64,000 nt of DNA from Cupriavidus numazuensis (GCF_905397435.1 NZ_CAJPVI010000021.1:62001-126000); one strand, 5' to 3'; shown: positions 7,811 to 18,366, counted from the stretch's first letter. Notes: generated by a model from the letters alone, not told the origin. A program made the numbers and translations.

Positions 7811-10497
7811 GACTCTGCCTCCGGGTTCGCGCCGGCATGGCTGAAATAGCGCGCGCTGATTTCATCGGACACGCGCACCATGCGCTCGATGAACAGCTGG
7901 CAAAGCGCCGACAACGCGGCGGGATCTCCTCCCGCTTCGCCCAATGGCTCGCACAGTGCCGCACGCGTGGGCAGCGCGCTCGGCGCGGGCAGCAGTTCCG
8001 CGAGCGGCACGCGTGTCTGCGCGCTGCCGCCGGGCGCGAGCTGTTCCAGCTTGTTGCGCAACCGTTCCAGCAAACCGTACAGGCCGCGCGGATTCGTAGG
8101 CTCGAGCACGAGCAGCTCGACCAGTGCAGCGAGGTCGGTGCGACCCGGGTACAGCGAGCGGTACGTCAGCGTGCAATCGAACAGGTGCAGCAGCAATTCC
8201 AAGCCGCTGCGCGAGCGCAGCGCGCCGGTGTCGATGGCAGTCAGCAGGAAGTTGCTCATGGTGGCCAGGCGCTCGATATGGCGGCCGATGAAAACCAGGC
8301 GCCACGCTTCGTCGCGCGACATGCGGTCACCCTGCGCGCCATTGATGGCGCCCAGCTGCATGGCAAGGTGTTCGAGCGCGGACAGTACGCGCGCACGGTC
8401 GTAGCTGACGGCACCGCCCTCGCCCGGGGCCAGCGTGGCCTCCATCATCGCGTCGCCGAAATCGTTGCGCGCGGCCAGGATGGTGCGCCAGTGATCGTTG
8501 GACAGTCGGTTGCGGATTTCGCTGGCCGCGGCGGCGTGGGCGGCGAGGTTTTGCACCAGCCCGGTACCGCCACGCGAATCGGCCAGCGTCGCGACCAGGC
8601 TACGCTCGAACAGGCGCAGTGAAGCCTTTGGCGAAGGCGCCTCGGCCGGGACGAGGCCGTCCCTCTCTGCAAGCTCGCCCTGCATCGACAGCGTGCCGTC
8701 GTCGGTATCGTCGCTGCTTTCGATCGAGCCGAGGATCTGGCGGCACAGCCTCACGTTGTTTTCCGCACGCTCGGCATAGCGGCCAGCCCAGAACAGGTTC
8801 TCGGCGGCACGGCTCGACACCGCGAGCGGCCGGGCCTGTGTCGGCGCCGCCAGGCCGGTACGCCCGGCCAGTGGCGCGGCGGGCACAGGCTGGCCAGACA
8901 GCACCCACGTGTCCGCGCTAGTGCCGCCAAGCTGCATCGATACCGATTCGAGCTGCGGCGCCGCGAGCCGGCTGAAGCCGCCTGCCATGACCTGCCAGCC
9001 GCCATTGCCATCGGCGACGGCGAACACGCGCAGCATCGCCGCGCGCGAGCCGATCTGATCGCCCTCCCAGCATGGCGTGTGCGACAGGGGCAGCGGCGGC
9101 TGCAGCGTGTAGCGGTCCGGCATGCGCGCGATACGCTCGCGCCACCCGTCGAGCGCCTGCAGGCCCAGTTCCATGCCCAATGGCGGCTCGTCGGACAGGT
9201 CGGCGCGGCGCGGGTAGGTCGGCATCACGAACGCTTCGGGCAGCGTGGAAAGCACCTGCTCGCGCGCGGCGTCCTCGCCGCACCACCAGCTCGGCACGCC
9301 GGGCAGAATCAGTGGCTCGCCCAGCAGCGCTTCGGCAATGCCGGGCAGAAAGCCGTGAATGGCCGGGGACTCGAGGAAACCCGCGCCAGGCACGTTGGAC
9401 ACCATCACGTTCCCCGCACGCATTGCTTCGAGCAGCCCCGGTACGCCGAGCGTGGAGTCGTGGCGCAATTCGAGCGGATCGCAGAAGACGTCGTCCAGGC
9501 GCCGCAGCACCACGTCCACGCGCTCAAGTCCGCCGAAGGTCTTGAGGTAGACCACGTCGTTGCGCACGGTCAGGTCCTTGCCCTCGACCAGCGTGATGCC
9601 GAGGTAGCGGGCCAGGAAAGTGTGTTCGAAGAAGGTCTCGCTGTAGGGACCTGGCGTGAGCAGCACGATGTGGTGACCGGTGCCGGCACTGACAGGTCCA
9701 TCTCGTCCACTGCCGGCTTCTGTCGCGGCGGCAAGCGGCGCATGCGCGAGCGTGGACACCAGTTGCGCGAATGCTGGCGGCAGCCGCCGCACGTGCAGGT
9801 CGCGGAAAGCATCGGTGAACAGGCCCGAGATGATCAGCCGGTTCTCGAGCGCGTAGCCCATGCCCGAAGGCGTATCGGTGCGATGCGCCATGACAGTCCA
9901 GCCGTCGTCGGTGTGCACGAGATCGACCGCAACGATCTGCAGGAAACTGCCGCCGGGCGGCTGGTAGCCGCGCAGCGGATGCAGGTAGCCCGGATGCCCG
10001 TACACGAGCCCCGGCGGCAGCAGCGCGCGCGACAGCAATGTCTGTTCGCCGTAGATGTCGGCCAGGATGGCGTTGGCAAGCGTCGCACGCTGCGCGGCGC
10101 CGCGCTCGATCAGCTGCCAGTCCTGCTCCGTGACAAGGAACGGGAACAGCTCCAGCGGCCACGCACGTGCCGCGCCCTGGTCGGCGTAGACGTTGTAGGT
10201 CACGCCGTTGTCGCGGATCTGGCGCGCCATGGCTTTCGCGCGCGGACCCAGCGTTTCCGCACTCGGTTCGCCGACTACGGAGAAGAAGCGCGCCCATGCT
10301 TCGCGCAAGGTGCCATCGGGCAAGCGAAGTTCGTCGAGATGCCCGGCTGGAACCGGCAGCGCAAGACGCGCGGCGGCGGCAATCGCCGCGGCCGCATGCG
10401 GGGCCTCCAGGTCATCAGTCGGCCGCGACAGGGGCTGGGCCAAGATTGGGTCTCCCGTTGGCGGCTGGCCTGTCCCGGCGCAGCCGCGGTGGTACAT
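7807..10497 (-). CDS. Fused circularly permuted ATP-grasp and alpha-E protein
   Basis: An 896-aa fusion. Residues about 60-545 are a circularly permuted ATP-grasp domain (COG2308 type), with the typical ARQIRDNGVTYNVYAD, PPGLVYGHPGYLHP, GYALENRLI and FLPGIAEALLGEPLI segments. Residues about 560-890 are an alpha-E domain that restarts with SSRAAENLFWAGRYAERAENN. In many genomes these are separate genes. ATP-grasp enzymes form amide bonds through acyl-phosphate intermediates, so this is the probable ligase of the operon. The start is 2 bp after the stop of the large transglutaminase gene, and the stop overlaps the small one. The exact start is uncertain because the first ~50 residues are poorly conserved. 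Confidence 0.9.
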   Translation of the reverse strand: MYHRGCAGTGQPPTGDPILAQPLSRPTDDLEAPHAAAAIAAAARLALPVPAGHLDELRLPDGTLREAWARFFSVVGEPSAETLGPRAKAMARQIRDNGVTYNVYADQGAARAWPLELFPFLVTEQDWQLIERGAAQRATLANAILADIYGEQTLLSRALLPPGLVYGHPGYLHPLRGYQPPGGSFLQIVAVDLVHTDDGWTVMAHRTDTPSGMGYALENRLIISGLFTDAFRDLHVRRLPPAFAQLVSTLAHAPLAAATEAGSGRDGPVSAGTGHHIVLLTPGPYSETFFEHTFLARYLGITLVEGKDLTVRNDVVYLKTFGGLERVDVVLRRLDDVFCDPLELRHDSTLGVPGLLEAMRAGNVMVSNVPGAGFLESPAIHGFLPGIAEALLGEPLILPGVPSWWCGEDAAREQVLSTLPEAFVMPTYPRRADLSDEPPLGMELGLQALDGWRERIARMPDRYTLQPPLPLSHTPCWEGDQIGSRAAMLRVFAVADGNGGWQVMAGGFSRLAAPQLESVSMQLGGTSADTWVLSGQPVPAAPLAGRTGLAAPTQARPLAVSSRAAENLFWAGRYAERAENNVRLCRQILGSIESSDDTDDGTLSMQGELAERDGLVPAEAPSPKASLRLFERSLVATLADSRGGTGLVQNLAAHAAAASEIRNRLSNDHWRTILAARNDFGDAMMEATLAPGEGGAVSYDRARVLSALEHLAMQLGAINGAQGDRMSRDEAWRLVFIGRHIERLATMSNFLLTAIDTGALRSRSGLELLLHLFDCTLTYRSLYPGRTDLAALVELLVLEPTNPRGLYGLLERLRNKLEQLAPGGSAQTRVPLAELLPAPSALPTRAALCEPLGEAGGDPAALSALCQLFIERMVRVSDEISARYFSHAGANPEAES

Positions 10498-10499
10498 GT

Positions 10500-13400
10500 C
10501 TACCCCTGGCGCAGGTCGAGCGTGAAGGGGAACTCAAGACTGCGCTGCGGCGCCTGCGCGACGGTGCGCCCCGGTGTATGCCCGTAGGCCGAAAAGCGCG
10601 CCAGCCGCCGGCTTTCCGCCTCGTAGGCATTGACGGGGAAGGTCTGGTAGTTGCGCCCGCCCGGGTGCGCGACATGATACTGGCAGCCTCCGATGCTGCG
10701 CTCCGTCCACGTATCGACGACATCGATGGTCAGCGGCGCATGCGAGCCGATGGTCGGATGCAGCGACGATGGCGGCGCCCACGCGCGGTAGCGCACGCCC
10801 GCGACGAATTCGCCGGCGCGTCCGGTCGGCTGCAGCGGCAGCGACCGGCCATTGGCCGTGATCACGTGCCGGCTGTCGTTCAGGCCGAGCACGCGCACTT
10901 CCATGCGTTCGACCGATGAATCCACATAGCGCACCGTGCTGCCGGCGCCGCCCTCCTCGCCCATCACGTGCCAGGGCTCCAGCGCGCCGCGCAGCGTGAG
11001 CGCCAGACCGCCTGCGGCAATTTCGCCGATGCGCGGGAAACGGAACTCGAAATGCGGGGCGAACCATGAGGCGTCGAACGCAAAGCCCGCGGCATTCATG
11101 TCGGCGAGCACATCGTCGAAGTCCATCTGCACGAAGGTCCCTAACATGAACCGGTCATGCAGCGCCGTACCCCAGCGCGTGAGCGGCGCCTGGTATGGCT
11201 CGCGCCAGAAGCGTGCAACCAGTGCGCGCAGCAGCAACTGCTGCACCAGGCTCATGCGTGCGTGCGGGGGCATCTCGAACGCGCGCAGTTCGAGCAGGCC
11301 GAGCCGGCCGGTCGGGCCATCGGGCGAATAGAGCTTGTCGATGCAGAACTCGGCGCGGTGCGTGTTGCCGGTGACGTCGATCAGCAGGTTGCGCAGCACA
11401 CGATCAACGAGCCACGGCGGCACGTAACCGTTGGTGCCGCCCCGCTCGCGTCCGGCGAGTTGACGGCGCAGTTCGGCGAACGCGATGTCCAGTTCATAGC
11501 GCTGGTCGTTGCGTGCCTCGTCCACGCGCGGCGCCTGGCTGGTCGGCCCGATGAAGAGGCCCGAGAACAGGTAGGACAGCGACGGGTGGTTGTGCCAGTA
11601 CGTGATCAGGCTGACCAGCAGGTCCGGGCGGCGCAGGAACGGGCTGTCGGCCGGCGTCGCCCCGCCCAGCACGAAGTGATTGCCGCCGCCGGTGCCGGTA
11701 TGGCGGCCGTCGAGCATGAACTTCTCGGTCGACAGGAAGCATTCGTGCGAGGCCTGGTAGAGGAACTCGGTGTGGTCGACCAGTTGCTCCCAGTTCGCGG
11801 CCGGGTGGATATTCACCTCGATCACGCCGGGGTCCGGCGTGACCTGCAGCACCTTGAGGCGCGCATCGCGCGGTGGCGGATAGCCTTCCAGCACGATCTG
11901 CACGTTCAGCGCGGCGGCCGTGGCTTCCACAGCCTGCACCAGCGCGAGGTAGTCCTCCAGCTCTGGCAGCGGCGGCATGAAGACATAGATCACGCCGCGC
12001 TTGTCGTCCATTTGCTCGGCTTCGGTCTTTGGCCCTGCCGCGCGGGCGGGATGGCGGACTTCGACACACAGCGCGGTACGTATCACCCCCGGTGCGGATT
12101 GGCCGCGCGCGGGCTCGCCTGGCGAAGCGGCACCGGTGCCGCTGCCCGTACCCGTGCCAGCGGCCGCGCTGGCGGCGGGCCGCGCTGGCGTCGTGGCAGC
12201 CGACGGTGCCGGTGATTGTCGCCGCAGGACCGCGGCCGCAGGCAAGGCTGCGCGCGGCGCGAACGGATCCTGCTCGAACTGCTGCACGCGGTCGGCCTCG
12301 CTGGCCCACGGCAGCGAATCGAGCGGCAGCCGGTAGCCCATCGGGGAATCGCCGGGATGCAGGTAGAGACGTTCTTCGCGCAGGTACCAGCGGCCAGTTT
12401 CCCAGCCACTTTCCACGGTGTCGCCGTCCCCGCTTTCCACCCGCGCCAGCGGCAGGACGTAACCGGTCACGCTTGCCAGGCCCGTATCAAACACGCGGCG
12501 CAGGCGCACGCGCTCCATCTCGTCGTCGAGGCGCGAGGCATGGGGATCGACATTGACCGGCAGCCGTCGTTCGCGCCACAGGTAGTACCAGGCATCCTCG
12601 TAGGCGGGCTGCGCGCAAGATGCGTCTACCCCCAGCCGGTCGCACAGGCTCGTCATGAAACGGCGCGCGTCGGCGTCGGTGTAGTCGCCGGGATGGCGTT
12701 CGTCGGCGAACAGCGCGGGATCCTGCCAGCACGGCATGCCGTCGGTGCGCCACGCGATCGTCAGCGCCCAGCGTGGCAACTGCTCGCCCGGATACCACTT
12801 GCCCTGCCCGAAATGCAGGAAGCCGCCCGCGCCGTAGCGCTCGCGCAGGCGATGCACCAGTTCGGTGGCCAATCCGCGCTTGGTCGGGCCCAGGGCATCG
12901 GTGTTCCATTCGGCGCCGTCGCGGTCGCGCGCCGCGACGAAGGTCGGTTCGCCGCCCATGGTCAGGCGCACGTCCATCGCCTGCAGGTCGCGGTCCACCG
13001 CGGCGCCGGCGGCATTCACGGCCTCCCACTGGTCTTCGGTATAGGGCAGCGTCACGCGCGGCGATTCATGGACGCGCGTGATCGTCATGGTATGGCCGAA
13101 CTCCGCTTCGCACTGTTCGACGGCGCCGGTCACCGGCGCGGCGCTGCCCGGCTCGGGCGTGCATGCGAGCGGGATATGTCCCTCCCCCGCGAGCAGGCCC
13201 GAGGTCGGGTCCAGGCCGATCCAGCCGGCGCCGGGCAGGTAGACCTCGCACCACGCATGCAGGTCGGTGAAGTCGCGCTCGGCGCCGCTGGGGCCGTCGA
13301 TGGCCTTCACATCGGGGGCCAGCTGCAGCAGGTAGCCCGAGACGAAGCGCGCCGCCAGCCCGAGATGGCGCAGCGTCTGCACCAGCAGCCAGCCGGAATC

Positions 13401-13943
13401 TCGGCACGAACCCGAGGCATTGGTAAGCGTGGTTTCCGGGCTCTGCACGCCCGGCTCCATGCGGATCAGGTAACGGATCTCGCGCTGCAGGCGCTGGTTC
13501 AGCGCGACCAGGAAATCGAGCGTGCGGCATTCGGTGCGGTCAATGCTGCCGACGAAATCTGCAAAGCGCGGCGTCAGTTCATCGCGCACCAGATAGGGGG
13601 CCAGGTCGTGCGCGAGTCCGGCGTCGTACTGGAACGGAAACTGTTCGGCCGACGGCTCGAGGAAGAAGTCGAACGGGTTGTAGACCGACATCTCGGCGAC
13701 AAGGTCGACCGTGACCTTGAATTCGGTCGTAGCCTCGGGAAAGACCAGCCGCGCCAGGTAGTTCGAGAACGGGTCCTGCTGCCAGTTAATGAAGTGCTGC
13801 GCCGGCTCGATGCGCAATGCGTAGGACAGGATCGGCGTGCGGCAATGCGGTGCAGGCCGCAGGCGCACCACCTGCGGCGACAGCTTCACCGGACGGTCAT
13901 AGCGATAGTGCGTGACGTGATTCAGTGCGACATGTATGGCCAC
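10500..13943 (-). CDS. Large transglutaminase-like / DUF2126 protein
   Basis: An 1147-aa protein and first gene of its operon. The N-terminal part (to about residue 270) is a transglutaminase-like domain with Cys180 (GSCRDSG), His229 (DLHAWCE) and Asp245 (IGLDPTSG). The rest is the long DUF2126/COG4196 region, beginning around [15 protein letters not shown] and containing [11 protein letters not shown] and [16 protein letters not shown] Pro/Ala-rich low-complexity insert lies near residues 570-620. DUF2126 resembles glutamine-synthetase-like/ATP-dependent ligase folds only distantly and its reaction is unknown. The four genes from 13943 to 5910 are nearly contiguous, so they probably form one transcript and one pathway. 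Confidence 0.9.
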   Translation of the reverse strand: MAIHVALNHVTHYRYDRPVKLSPQVVRLRPAPHCRTPILSYALRIEPAQHFINWQQDPFSNYLARLVFPEATTEFKVTVDLVAEMSVYNPFDFFLEPSAEQFPFQYDAGLAHDLAPYLVRDELTPRFADFVGSIDRTECRTLDFLVALNQRLQREIRYLIRMEPGVQSPETTLTNASGSCRDSGWLLVQTLRHLGLAARFVSGYLLQLAPDVKAIDGPSGAERDFTDLHAWCEVYLPGAGWIGLDPTSGLLAGEGHIPLACTPEPGSAAPVTGAVEQCEAEFGHTMTITRVHESPRVTLPYTEDQWEAVNAAGAAVDRDLQAMDVRLTMGGEPTFVAARDRDGAEWNTDALGPTKRGLATELVHRLRERYGAGGFLHFGQGKWYPGEQLPRWALTIAWRTDGMPCWQDPALFADERHPGDYTDADARRFMTSLCDRLGVDASCAQPAYEDAWYYLWRERRLPVNVDPHASRLDDEMERVRLRRVFDTGLASVTGYVLPLARVESGDGDTVESGWETGRWYLREERLYLHPGDSPMGYRLPLDSLPWASEADRVQQFEQDPFAPRAALPAAAVLRRQSPAPSAATTPARPAASAAAGTGTGSGTGAASPGEPARGQSAPGVIRTALCVEVRHPARAAGPKTEAEQMDDKRGVIYVFMPPLPELEDYLALVQAVEATAAALNVQIVLEGYPPPRDARLKVLQVTPDPGVIEVNIHPAANWEQLVDHTEFLYQASHECFLSTEKFMLDGRHTGTGGGNHFVLGGATPADSPFLRRPDLLVSLITYWHNHPSLSYLFSGLFIGPTSQAPRVDEARNDQRYELDIAFAELRRQLAGRERGGTNGYVPPWLVDRVLRNLLIDVTGNTHRAEFCIDKLYSPDGPTGRLGLLELRAFEMPPHARMSLVQQLLLRALVARFWREPYQAPLTRWGTALHDRFMLGTFVQMDFDDVLADMNAAGFAFDASWFAPHFEFRFPRIGEIAAGGLALTLRGALEPWHVMGEEGGAGSTVRYVDSSVERMEVRVLGLNDSRHVITANGRSLPLQPTGRAGEFVAGVRYRAWAPPSSLHPTIGSHAPLTIDVVDTWTERSIGGCQYHVAHPGGRNYQTFPVNAYEAESRRLARFSAYGHTPGRTVAQAPQRSLEFPFTLDLRQG

Positions 13944-14016
13944 GGCGCCCTCCCAGGCGGTTGCTGCGATGGTTGTCGCGCTGTCTTAAGCAAGACTTGT
14001 ACCCTCTTGCGGCCGC

Positions 14017-14766
14017 TTACATCGAGCTGCCGCTCTTTGCGCGTACGGATTCCTCCAGCAGCGAGCGCAGCTTGGCCAGCGCGCCCGGATCGCCATGCGC
14101 CGCCGAGCGCGCATACCAGATCTTGGCCTGTTCGATGTCCTTGCCGACCACGCCAGGCTCGCCGCGTTCGTAGTAACTGCCAACGATGTACTGTGCACCA
14201 CCATCGCCCGCGGCGGCGGCGCGGCTGTACCACTCGAAGGCCTTGCCATAGTCCCGAGGTACGCCGCGGCCGGTGAAGTAATTGGTCGCCAGCGCCACCT
14301 GCGCCTGGATGTGGCCGCCCTGCGCCGCGCGTTCGTACCAGCGGTTGGCCTCTTCGAGCGAGCGTGGCACCAGTTCGCCGCGTTCGTACAGATCGCCAAA
14401 GGTGAACTGCGCATGTGTCATCTGGTTGTCAGCGGCCTTGCGCAGCCACACCAGCGCCTCCTGCGGCCTGGCGGGCGTGCCCTCGCCGCGCAGCAGCATC
14501 ATCGCGTAATTGAACTGGGCCAGCCGATTGCCTTCCCGCGCGGCGGCAGCGAACCCGCGCAGTGCGGTATCGAACGCGCCTGCCTCATAGGCGGCGAGCG
14601 CTTCGTGGGTCTGCGCCTGGGCCGGCTGGGCCGGTGCAGGCGCCGCCTGAATCAGGGGAGCCGGACAAAGCACCATGACCATGGCCAGCGCGGCAATGGC
14701 CAACAGGCGGCGACAGGCCAGGCGGGCTGCCGCGGCAGGCCAGAGCGGGGGGCGGGCTTGGGGCAT
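14017..14766 (-). CDS. Exported Sel1-repeat protein
   Basis: A 249-aa protein with a cleavable-looking signal (RLLAIAALAMVMVLCPAPLIQAA, residues about 20-42) and a helical solenoid of about five Sel1/TPR-like repeats. Examples are AQFNYAMMLLRGEGTPARP, AQFTFGDLYERGELV, AQVALATNYFTGRGVPRD and AQYIVGSYYERGEPG. Sel1 proteins scaffold protein complexes, often in the periplasm. It stands alone between the ATP-grasp operon and corA. A 14-bp palindrome lies about 86 bp upstream. No partner can be named from context. Confidence 0.85.
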   Translation of the reverse strand: MPQARPPLWPAAAARLACRRLLAIAALAMVMVLCPAPLIQAAPAPAQPAQAQTHEALAAYEAGAFDTALRGFAAAAREGNRLAQFNYAMMLLRGEGTPARPQEALVWLRKAADNQMTHAQFTFGDLYERGELVPRSLEEANRWYERAAQGGHIQAQVALATNYFTGRGVPRDYGKAFEWYSRAAAAGDGGAQYIVGSYYERGEPGVVGKDIEQAKIWYARSAAHGDPGALAKLRSLLEESVRAKSGSSM

Positions 14767-14851
14767 GACGAACTCCGGGATGCGCTGCGCCTTCTTGATT
14801 CCAGTGTAGGAGGCGACGGCACGGCCCGGAAGCCGGCGGCAAAACGATAAC

Positions 14852-14865
14852 TATTCGCGCGAATA
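14852..14865. promoter_or_regulatory. 14-bp perfect palindrome upstream of the Sel1 gene
   Basis: TATTCGCGCGAATA is a perfect palindrome about 86 bp upstream of the Sel1-gene start, in an AT-rich stretch (AATTAAAGG follows). The size and setting suit a dimeric regulator site, but no regulator is identified and it may be chance. Confidence 0.3.
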
Positions 14866-14921
14866 ATTAAAGGCTAGAGCACACATAAACAACCATCTGT
14901 TCGATTAATAGCTGTTGCGCA

Positions 14922-15893
14922 TCAGATCCATCCGGCACGATGCAGCCGTCGCCACAGGGCCCCGCACGCGACGACCGTGACACCGATGACGACCGGATAC
15001 GCATAGTGGAACTTGAGCTCGGGCATGAACGAGAAGTTCATGCCATAGAGGCTGAACACGACGGTCGGGATCGCGAGAATGGCGCCCCAGCCCGCCAGCC
15101 GCTTGACCACCTCGTTCTGCCCCACGGTCACCAGCGCCAGGTTGACCTGGACAGCCGTGGTAAGCATTTCGCGCACGACATCGAGTGTGCGCACAAGCCG
15201 GCTTGCGTGGTCTTCGATGTCGCGGAAGTAGGCGCGCAGTTCCTTCGGCACGAGGTCTTCATGCAGGCGGATCAGCTGGCCGCACATGTCTTCGACCGGG
15301 TTGACCGCATTGCGCAGGCGCAGCACCTGCCGCTTGATCTGGTACAGCCGCTCGATCGCGGCGCGGTCGAATTCGTCGCGGAAGATGTCCTGCTCCAGTT
15401 CCGCGAACGTGTCCTCCAGCCGTGTGACGATGGGCATGTAGTGGTCGACCACGAAATCCATCAGCGCATAGAGCACATAGCCAGGGCCGTTGGCCAGTCC
15501 CTGGGGATCGCTTTCGCAGCGCTCGCGCACCGGCGCATAGGTGCTGCTGGCGCCATGCCGCACCGACACGACGTAATTCGGGCCGACGAAAATGTGGGTT
15601 TCGCCGACCACCACCTCGTCCTCGATCAGCTGCGCGGTGTTGAGCACGACGAACACCGAATCTCCGTATGCCTCGAGCTTCGGCCGTTGATGGGCGTCAA
15701 GGGCATCTTCCACCGCCAGATCGTGCAGCCCGAACGACTGCTGCACCTGGCGCAGCAGGGCCAGGTCCGGCTCATGCAGACCGAGCCACACGAAAGTACC
15801 CGGCACGCTGAGCGCCTGCGGAATCTCCTCGATGCCGACAGTGCCGAGCCGCTTGCCTGCCCGGTAGGCCACACTATTGACGATCGCGCCCAT
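14922..15893 (-). CDS. corA: CorA-type magnesium/divalent cation transporter
   Basis: A 323-aa inner-membrane channel for Mg2+ (and Co2+/Ni2+ in some members). It has a long cytoplasmic N-terminal domain, then two C-terminal membrane segments, with the diagnostic GMN motif in SLYGMNFSFMPEL at the end of TM1 and a second TM (YPVVIGVTVVACGALW). It ends with a basic tail. The frame is open 64 codons further upstream, but ATG 15893 (MGAIVNSVAYRAG) gives the usual CorA length and leaves a divergent promoter region shared with minC. Confidence 0.92.
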   Translation of the reverse strand: MGAIVNSVAYRAGKRLGTVGIEEIPQALSVPGTFVWLGLHEPDLALLRQVQQSFGLHDLAVEDALDAHQRPKLEAYGDSVFVVLNTAQLIEDEVVVGETHIFVGPNYVVSVRHGASSTYAPVRERCESDPQGLANGPGYVLYALMDFVVDHYMPIVTRLEDTFAELEQDIFRDEFDRAAIERLYQIKRQVLRLRNAVNPVEDMCGQLIRLHEDLVPKELRAYFRDIEDHASRLVRTLDVVREMLTTAVQVNLALVTVGQNEVVKRLAGWGAILAIPTVVFSLYGMNFSFMPELKFHYAYPVVIGVTVVACGALWRRLHRAGWI

Positions 15894-16091
15894 GACAGCT
15901 CCGTTCTGCAGATGGCGCAATCGTAACAAGGCTGGGCTGCACGCGTCCGGATGGCCGGGCCGCGCTGTCGCCGGCACCACTTGCCCATGCCAGATGGATT
16001 GTGTGCAGCACCTGGGGACAAAGTGCGCCCATTTGTTACAGTTCGCACCGAAGACGCAGTTAGAATGTGGCATTTCCACGGTCACCCGGCT

Positions 16092-16901
16092 ATGTCACAG
16101 AAGAAATCGCCACGCTTCGAGCTGCGCAGTGGCAATGTAGACGCCCTCCTTCTCGCCCTCCAGACCGCCGACATGGCTGCACTGCGGGACGACCTGCTCT
16201 CCCGGTTCGAAGCCACCCCCGATTTCTTCTCCAATGACGTGATCGCGCTGGACCTGCGCGCGCTTGAAAGTGATGACGAGGTCTCGCTCGATGCGGTGAT
16301 CGGTACGCTTGCGGCGCTCAAGGCGCGTGCGATCGGCGTGGTCGCGCGGCCCGCACAGCATGCGTGGGCCCAGCGCTTCGGCCTGCCGCTGCTCGACAGC
16401 CAGAGCCGCCGCGGCCTGCGCGACTCGGCCGAAGCCGCCGAAGCTGCCGAACGTGCAGAACGTGCCGCCGCCGAGGCCGCCGCCGAACAGGCCGCGCGCG
16501 ACGAAGCCGTCCGCGCCGCTGCCCAGTCTGCCAATGAAGCCGCCGTCAAGGCCGCCATCCAGCAAACCCAGACCCTGCTGATCGACAAGCCGCTGCGCTC
16601 TGGCCAGCAGATCTACGCGCAGGGCGACGTGGTCATCATGGATGTGGTCAGCTACGGCGCCGAGGTGATCGCCGAAGGCAATATCCACGTTTATGCCCCG
16701 CTGCGCGGCCGTGCGCTGGCGGGCGTGAAGGGCAATACCGGCGCGCGCATTTTCAGCACGTGCATGGAACCCGAACTAATTTCCATTGCCGGCATCTATC
16801 GCACGGCCGAGCAGACTCTGCCGGCGGACGTGCTCGGCAAGTCTGCCCAGGTTCGCCTGGCCGATGAAAAGCTGATCCTGGAAGCGATCCGGATGAAATG
16901 A
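16092..16901 (+). CDS. minC: Septum site-determining protein MinC
   Basis: MinC inhibits FtsZ assembly away from midcell. The 269-aa product has an N-terminal MinC_N domain (residues about 5-105), an Ala/Glu-rich linker (about 110-155) and the C-terminal beta-helical MinC_C domain with GDVVIMDVVSYGAEVIAEGNIHVYAPLRGRALAGVKGN. The ATG at 16092 is chosen over an in-frame one at 15951 because the protein then begins MSQKKSPRFELR as in relatives. A possible -10 box TAGAAT is at 16061-16066. It is the first gene of minCDE. Confidence 0.96.
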   Translation: MSQKKSPRFELRSGNVDALLLALQTADMAALRDDLLSRFEATPDFFSNDVIALDLRALESDDEVSLDAVIGTLAALKARAIGVVARPAQHAWAQRFGLPLLDSQSRRGLRDSAEAAEAAERAERAAAEAAAEQAARDEAVRAAAQSANEAAVKAAIQQTQTLLIDKPLRSGQQIYAQGDVVIMDVVSYGAEVIAEGNIHVYAPLRGRALAGVKGNTGARIFSTCMEPELISIAGIYRTAEQTLPADVLGKSAQVRLADEKLILEAIRMK

Positions 16902-16977
16902 TCCGGCGACGCCCAGCCACGAACACGAACTGAATCACTGCAGCGCAAGCTTCAACCTAATTACGGACCAAAGAGCC

Positions 16978-17793
16978 ATGGCAAAAATCATCGTTGTGAC
17001 CTCCGGCAAGGGAGGCGTCGGCAAGACCACCACCAGCGCCAGCTTTGCCGCTGGCCTGGCCCTGCGCGGCCACAAGACTGCCGTGATCGACTTCGACGTC
17101 GGCCTGCGCAACCTCGACCTGATCATGGGTTGCGAACGCCGCGTGGTGTATGACCTGATCAACGTGGTGCAGGGCGAAGCCAACCTGAACCAGGCCCTGA
17201 TCAAGGACAAGAAGTGCGAGAACCTGTTCATCCTGCCGGCCTCGCAGACGCGCGACAAGGACGCGCTGACCAAGGACGGCGTCGAGAAGGTCATCAAGGG
17301 CCTGATCGACATGAACTTCGAATACATCCTCTGCGATTCGCCGGCAGGCATCGAGTCGGGCGCGCTGATGGCCATGTACTTCGCCGACGAAGCACTGATC
17401 GTCACCAACCCCGAAGTGTCCTCGGTGCGCGATTCGGACCGCATTCTCGGTATCCTGGCGTCGAAGACCAAGCGTGCCAGCGAAGGCGGCGAGCCGATCA
17501 AGGAACACCTGCTGATCACGCGCTACAACCCGAAGCGCGTGCACGGCGGCGAGATGCTGTCGCTCACGGACATCCAGGAAATCCTGCGCATCAAGCTGAT
17601 TGGGGTAATCCCTGAGTCCGAAGCTGTGCTGCACGCGTCCAACCAGGGCACGCCCGCCATCCACCTGGAAGGCACCGACGTGGCCGACGCCTATGGCGAT
17701 GTGGTGGACCGCTTCCTTGGCAAGGACAAGCCGATGCGCTTCACGGACTACCAGAAGCCTGGCCTGCTGTCGCGCATCTTCGGCAACAAGTAA
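16978..17793 (+). CDS. minD: Septum site-determining ATPase MinD
   Basis: A membrane-associated P-loop ATPase that recruits MinC and oscillates with MinE. The 271-aa product has the deviant Walker A KGGVGKTTTSA near the N-terminus, FDVGLRNLDLIMG, the Walker B-like CDSPAGIE, and a C-terminal amphipathic membrane-targeting helix (PGLLSRIFGNK). It is 76 bp after minC and 24 bp before minE. Length and motifs are normal. Confidence 0.98.
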   Translation: MAKIIVVTSGKGGVGKTTTSASFAAGLALRGHKTAVIDFDVGLRNLDLIMGCERRVVYDLINVVQGEANLNQALIKDKKCENLFILPASQTRDKDALTKDGVEKVIKGLIDMNFEYILCDSPAGIESGALMAMYFADEALIVTNPEVSSVRDSDRILGILASKTKRASEGGEPIKEHLLITRYNPKRVHGGEMLSLTDIQEILRIKLIGVIPESEAVLHASNQGTPAIHLEGTDVADAYGDVVDRFLGKDKPMRFTDYQKPGLLSRIFGNK

Positions 17794-17817
17794 AACAAGT
17801 AAGGAGGACTCATCCCC

Positions 17818-18072
17818 ATGTCGATCCTGTCCTTCCTGCTGGGGGAAAAGAAGAAGTCGGCCTCGGTCGCCAAAGAGCGGCTGCAGATCATCCTCGCGCA
17901 CGAACGCACCGGCCATTCGGCGCCTGCCGATTACCTGCCGGCGCTGCAGCGCGAACTGGTGGCCGTGATCTCGAAATACGTCAAGATCAGCGACCAGGAC
18001 CTGCGCGTCAGCCTTGAGCGCCAGGACAACCTGGAAGTGCTCGAGGTCAAGATCGAGATCCCCCAGAGCTGA
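17818..18072 (+). CDS. minE: Cell division topological specificity factor MinE
   Basis: An 84-aa MinE that stimulates MinD ATPase and restricts MinCD to the poles. It has an N-terminal amphipathic helix ([15 protein letters not shown]), the anti-MinCD segment ([13 protein letters not shown]) and the C-terminal topological domain ending [11 protein letters not shown]. An AAGGAGG at 17801-17807 gives a strong ribosome-binding site for ATG 17818. It is the last gene of the min operon. Confidence 0.97.
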   Translation: MSILSFLLGEKKKSASVAKERLQIILAHERTGHSAPADYLPALQRELVAVISKYVKISDQDLRVSLERQDNLEVLEVKIEIPQS

Positions 18073-18088
18073 TTCAGCAACGCTCCCC

Positions 18089-18128
18089 GCGCCGGCGCGC
18101 CGCTTCCAAGGCCCGCCGGCGCGTCTTC
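18089..18128 (+). terminator. Probable terminator of the min operon
   Basis: GCGCCGGCG (18089-18097) pairs perfectly with CGCCGGCGC (18114-18122), followed by GTCTTCATTT. It starts 16 bp after the minE stop. The stem is strong but the T-run is imperfect. Confidence 0.5.
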
Positions 18129-18366
18129 ATTTACGCCTGCGCGCACCAGGAAATGCCCACTGATGCTGGTGCAACGCACCAACACAGTATTGTGTAGCGG
18201 CCTGACAACGGATTTGCACCAAAATCCTGCTCGGATCGGGGCTTCAGCGCGTATTTGTGTCCTTCGCTCCTGCGTTTTGTTAAATTTTCGCGGCGTTTAC
18301 ACGAAACGTAGACCCGTGCCCCGTCGTGATCCGACGGAGAACAGAACAGAACAGAAAAGGAGCACC

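Noticed and set aside
9079-10587. Plus-strand 502-codon frame opposite the ATP-grasp gene
   Set aside because: Shadow frame; the minus-strand protein has clear domains and operon coupling.
12216-14276. 686-codon plus-strand frame opposite the DUF2126 gene
   Set aside because: No motif and Arg/Ala/Gly bias typical of antisense frames in high-GC genes.
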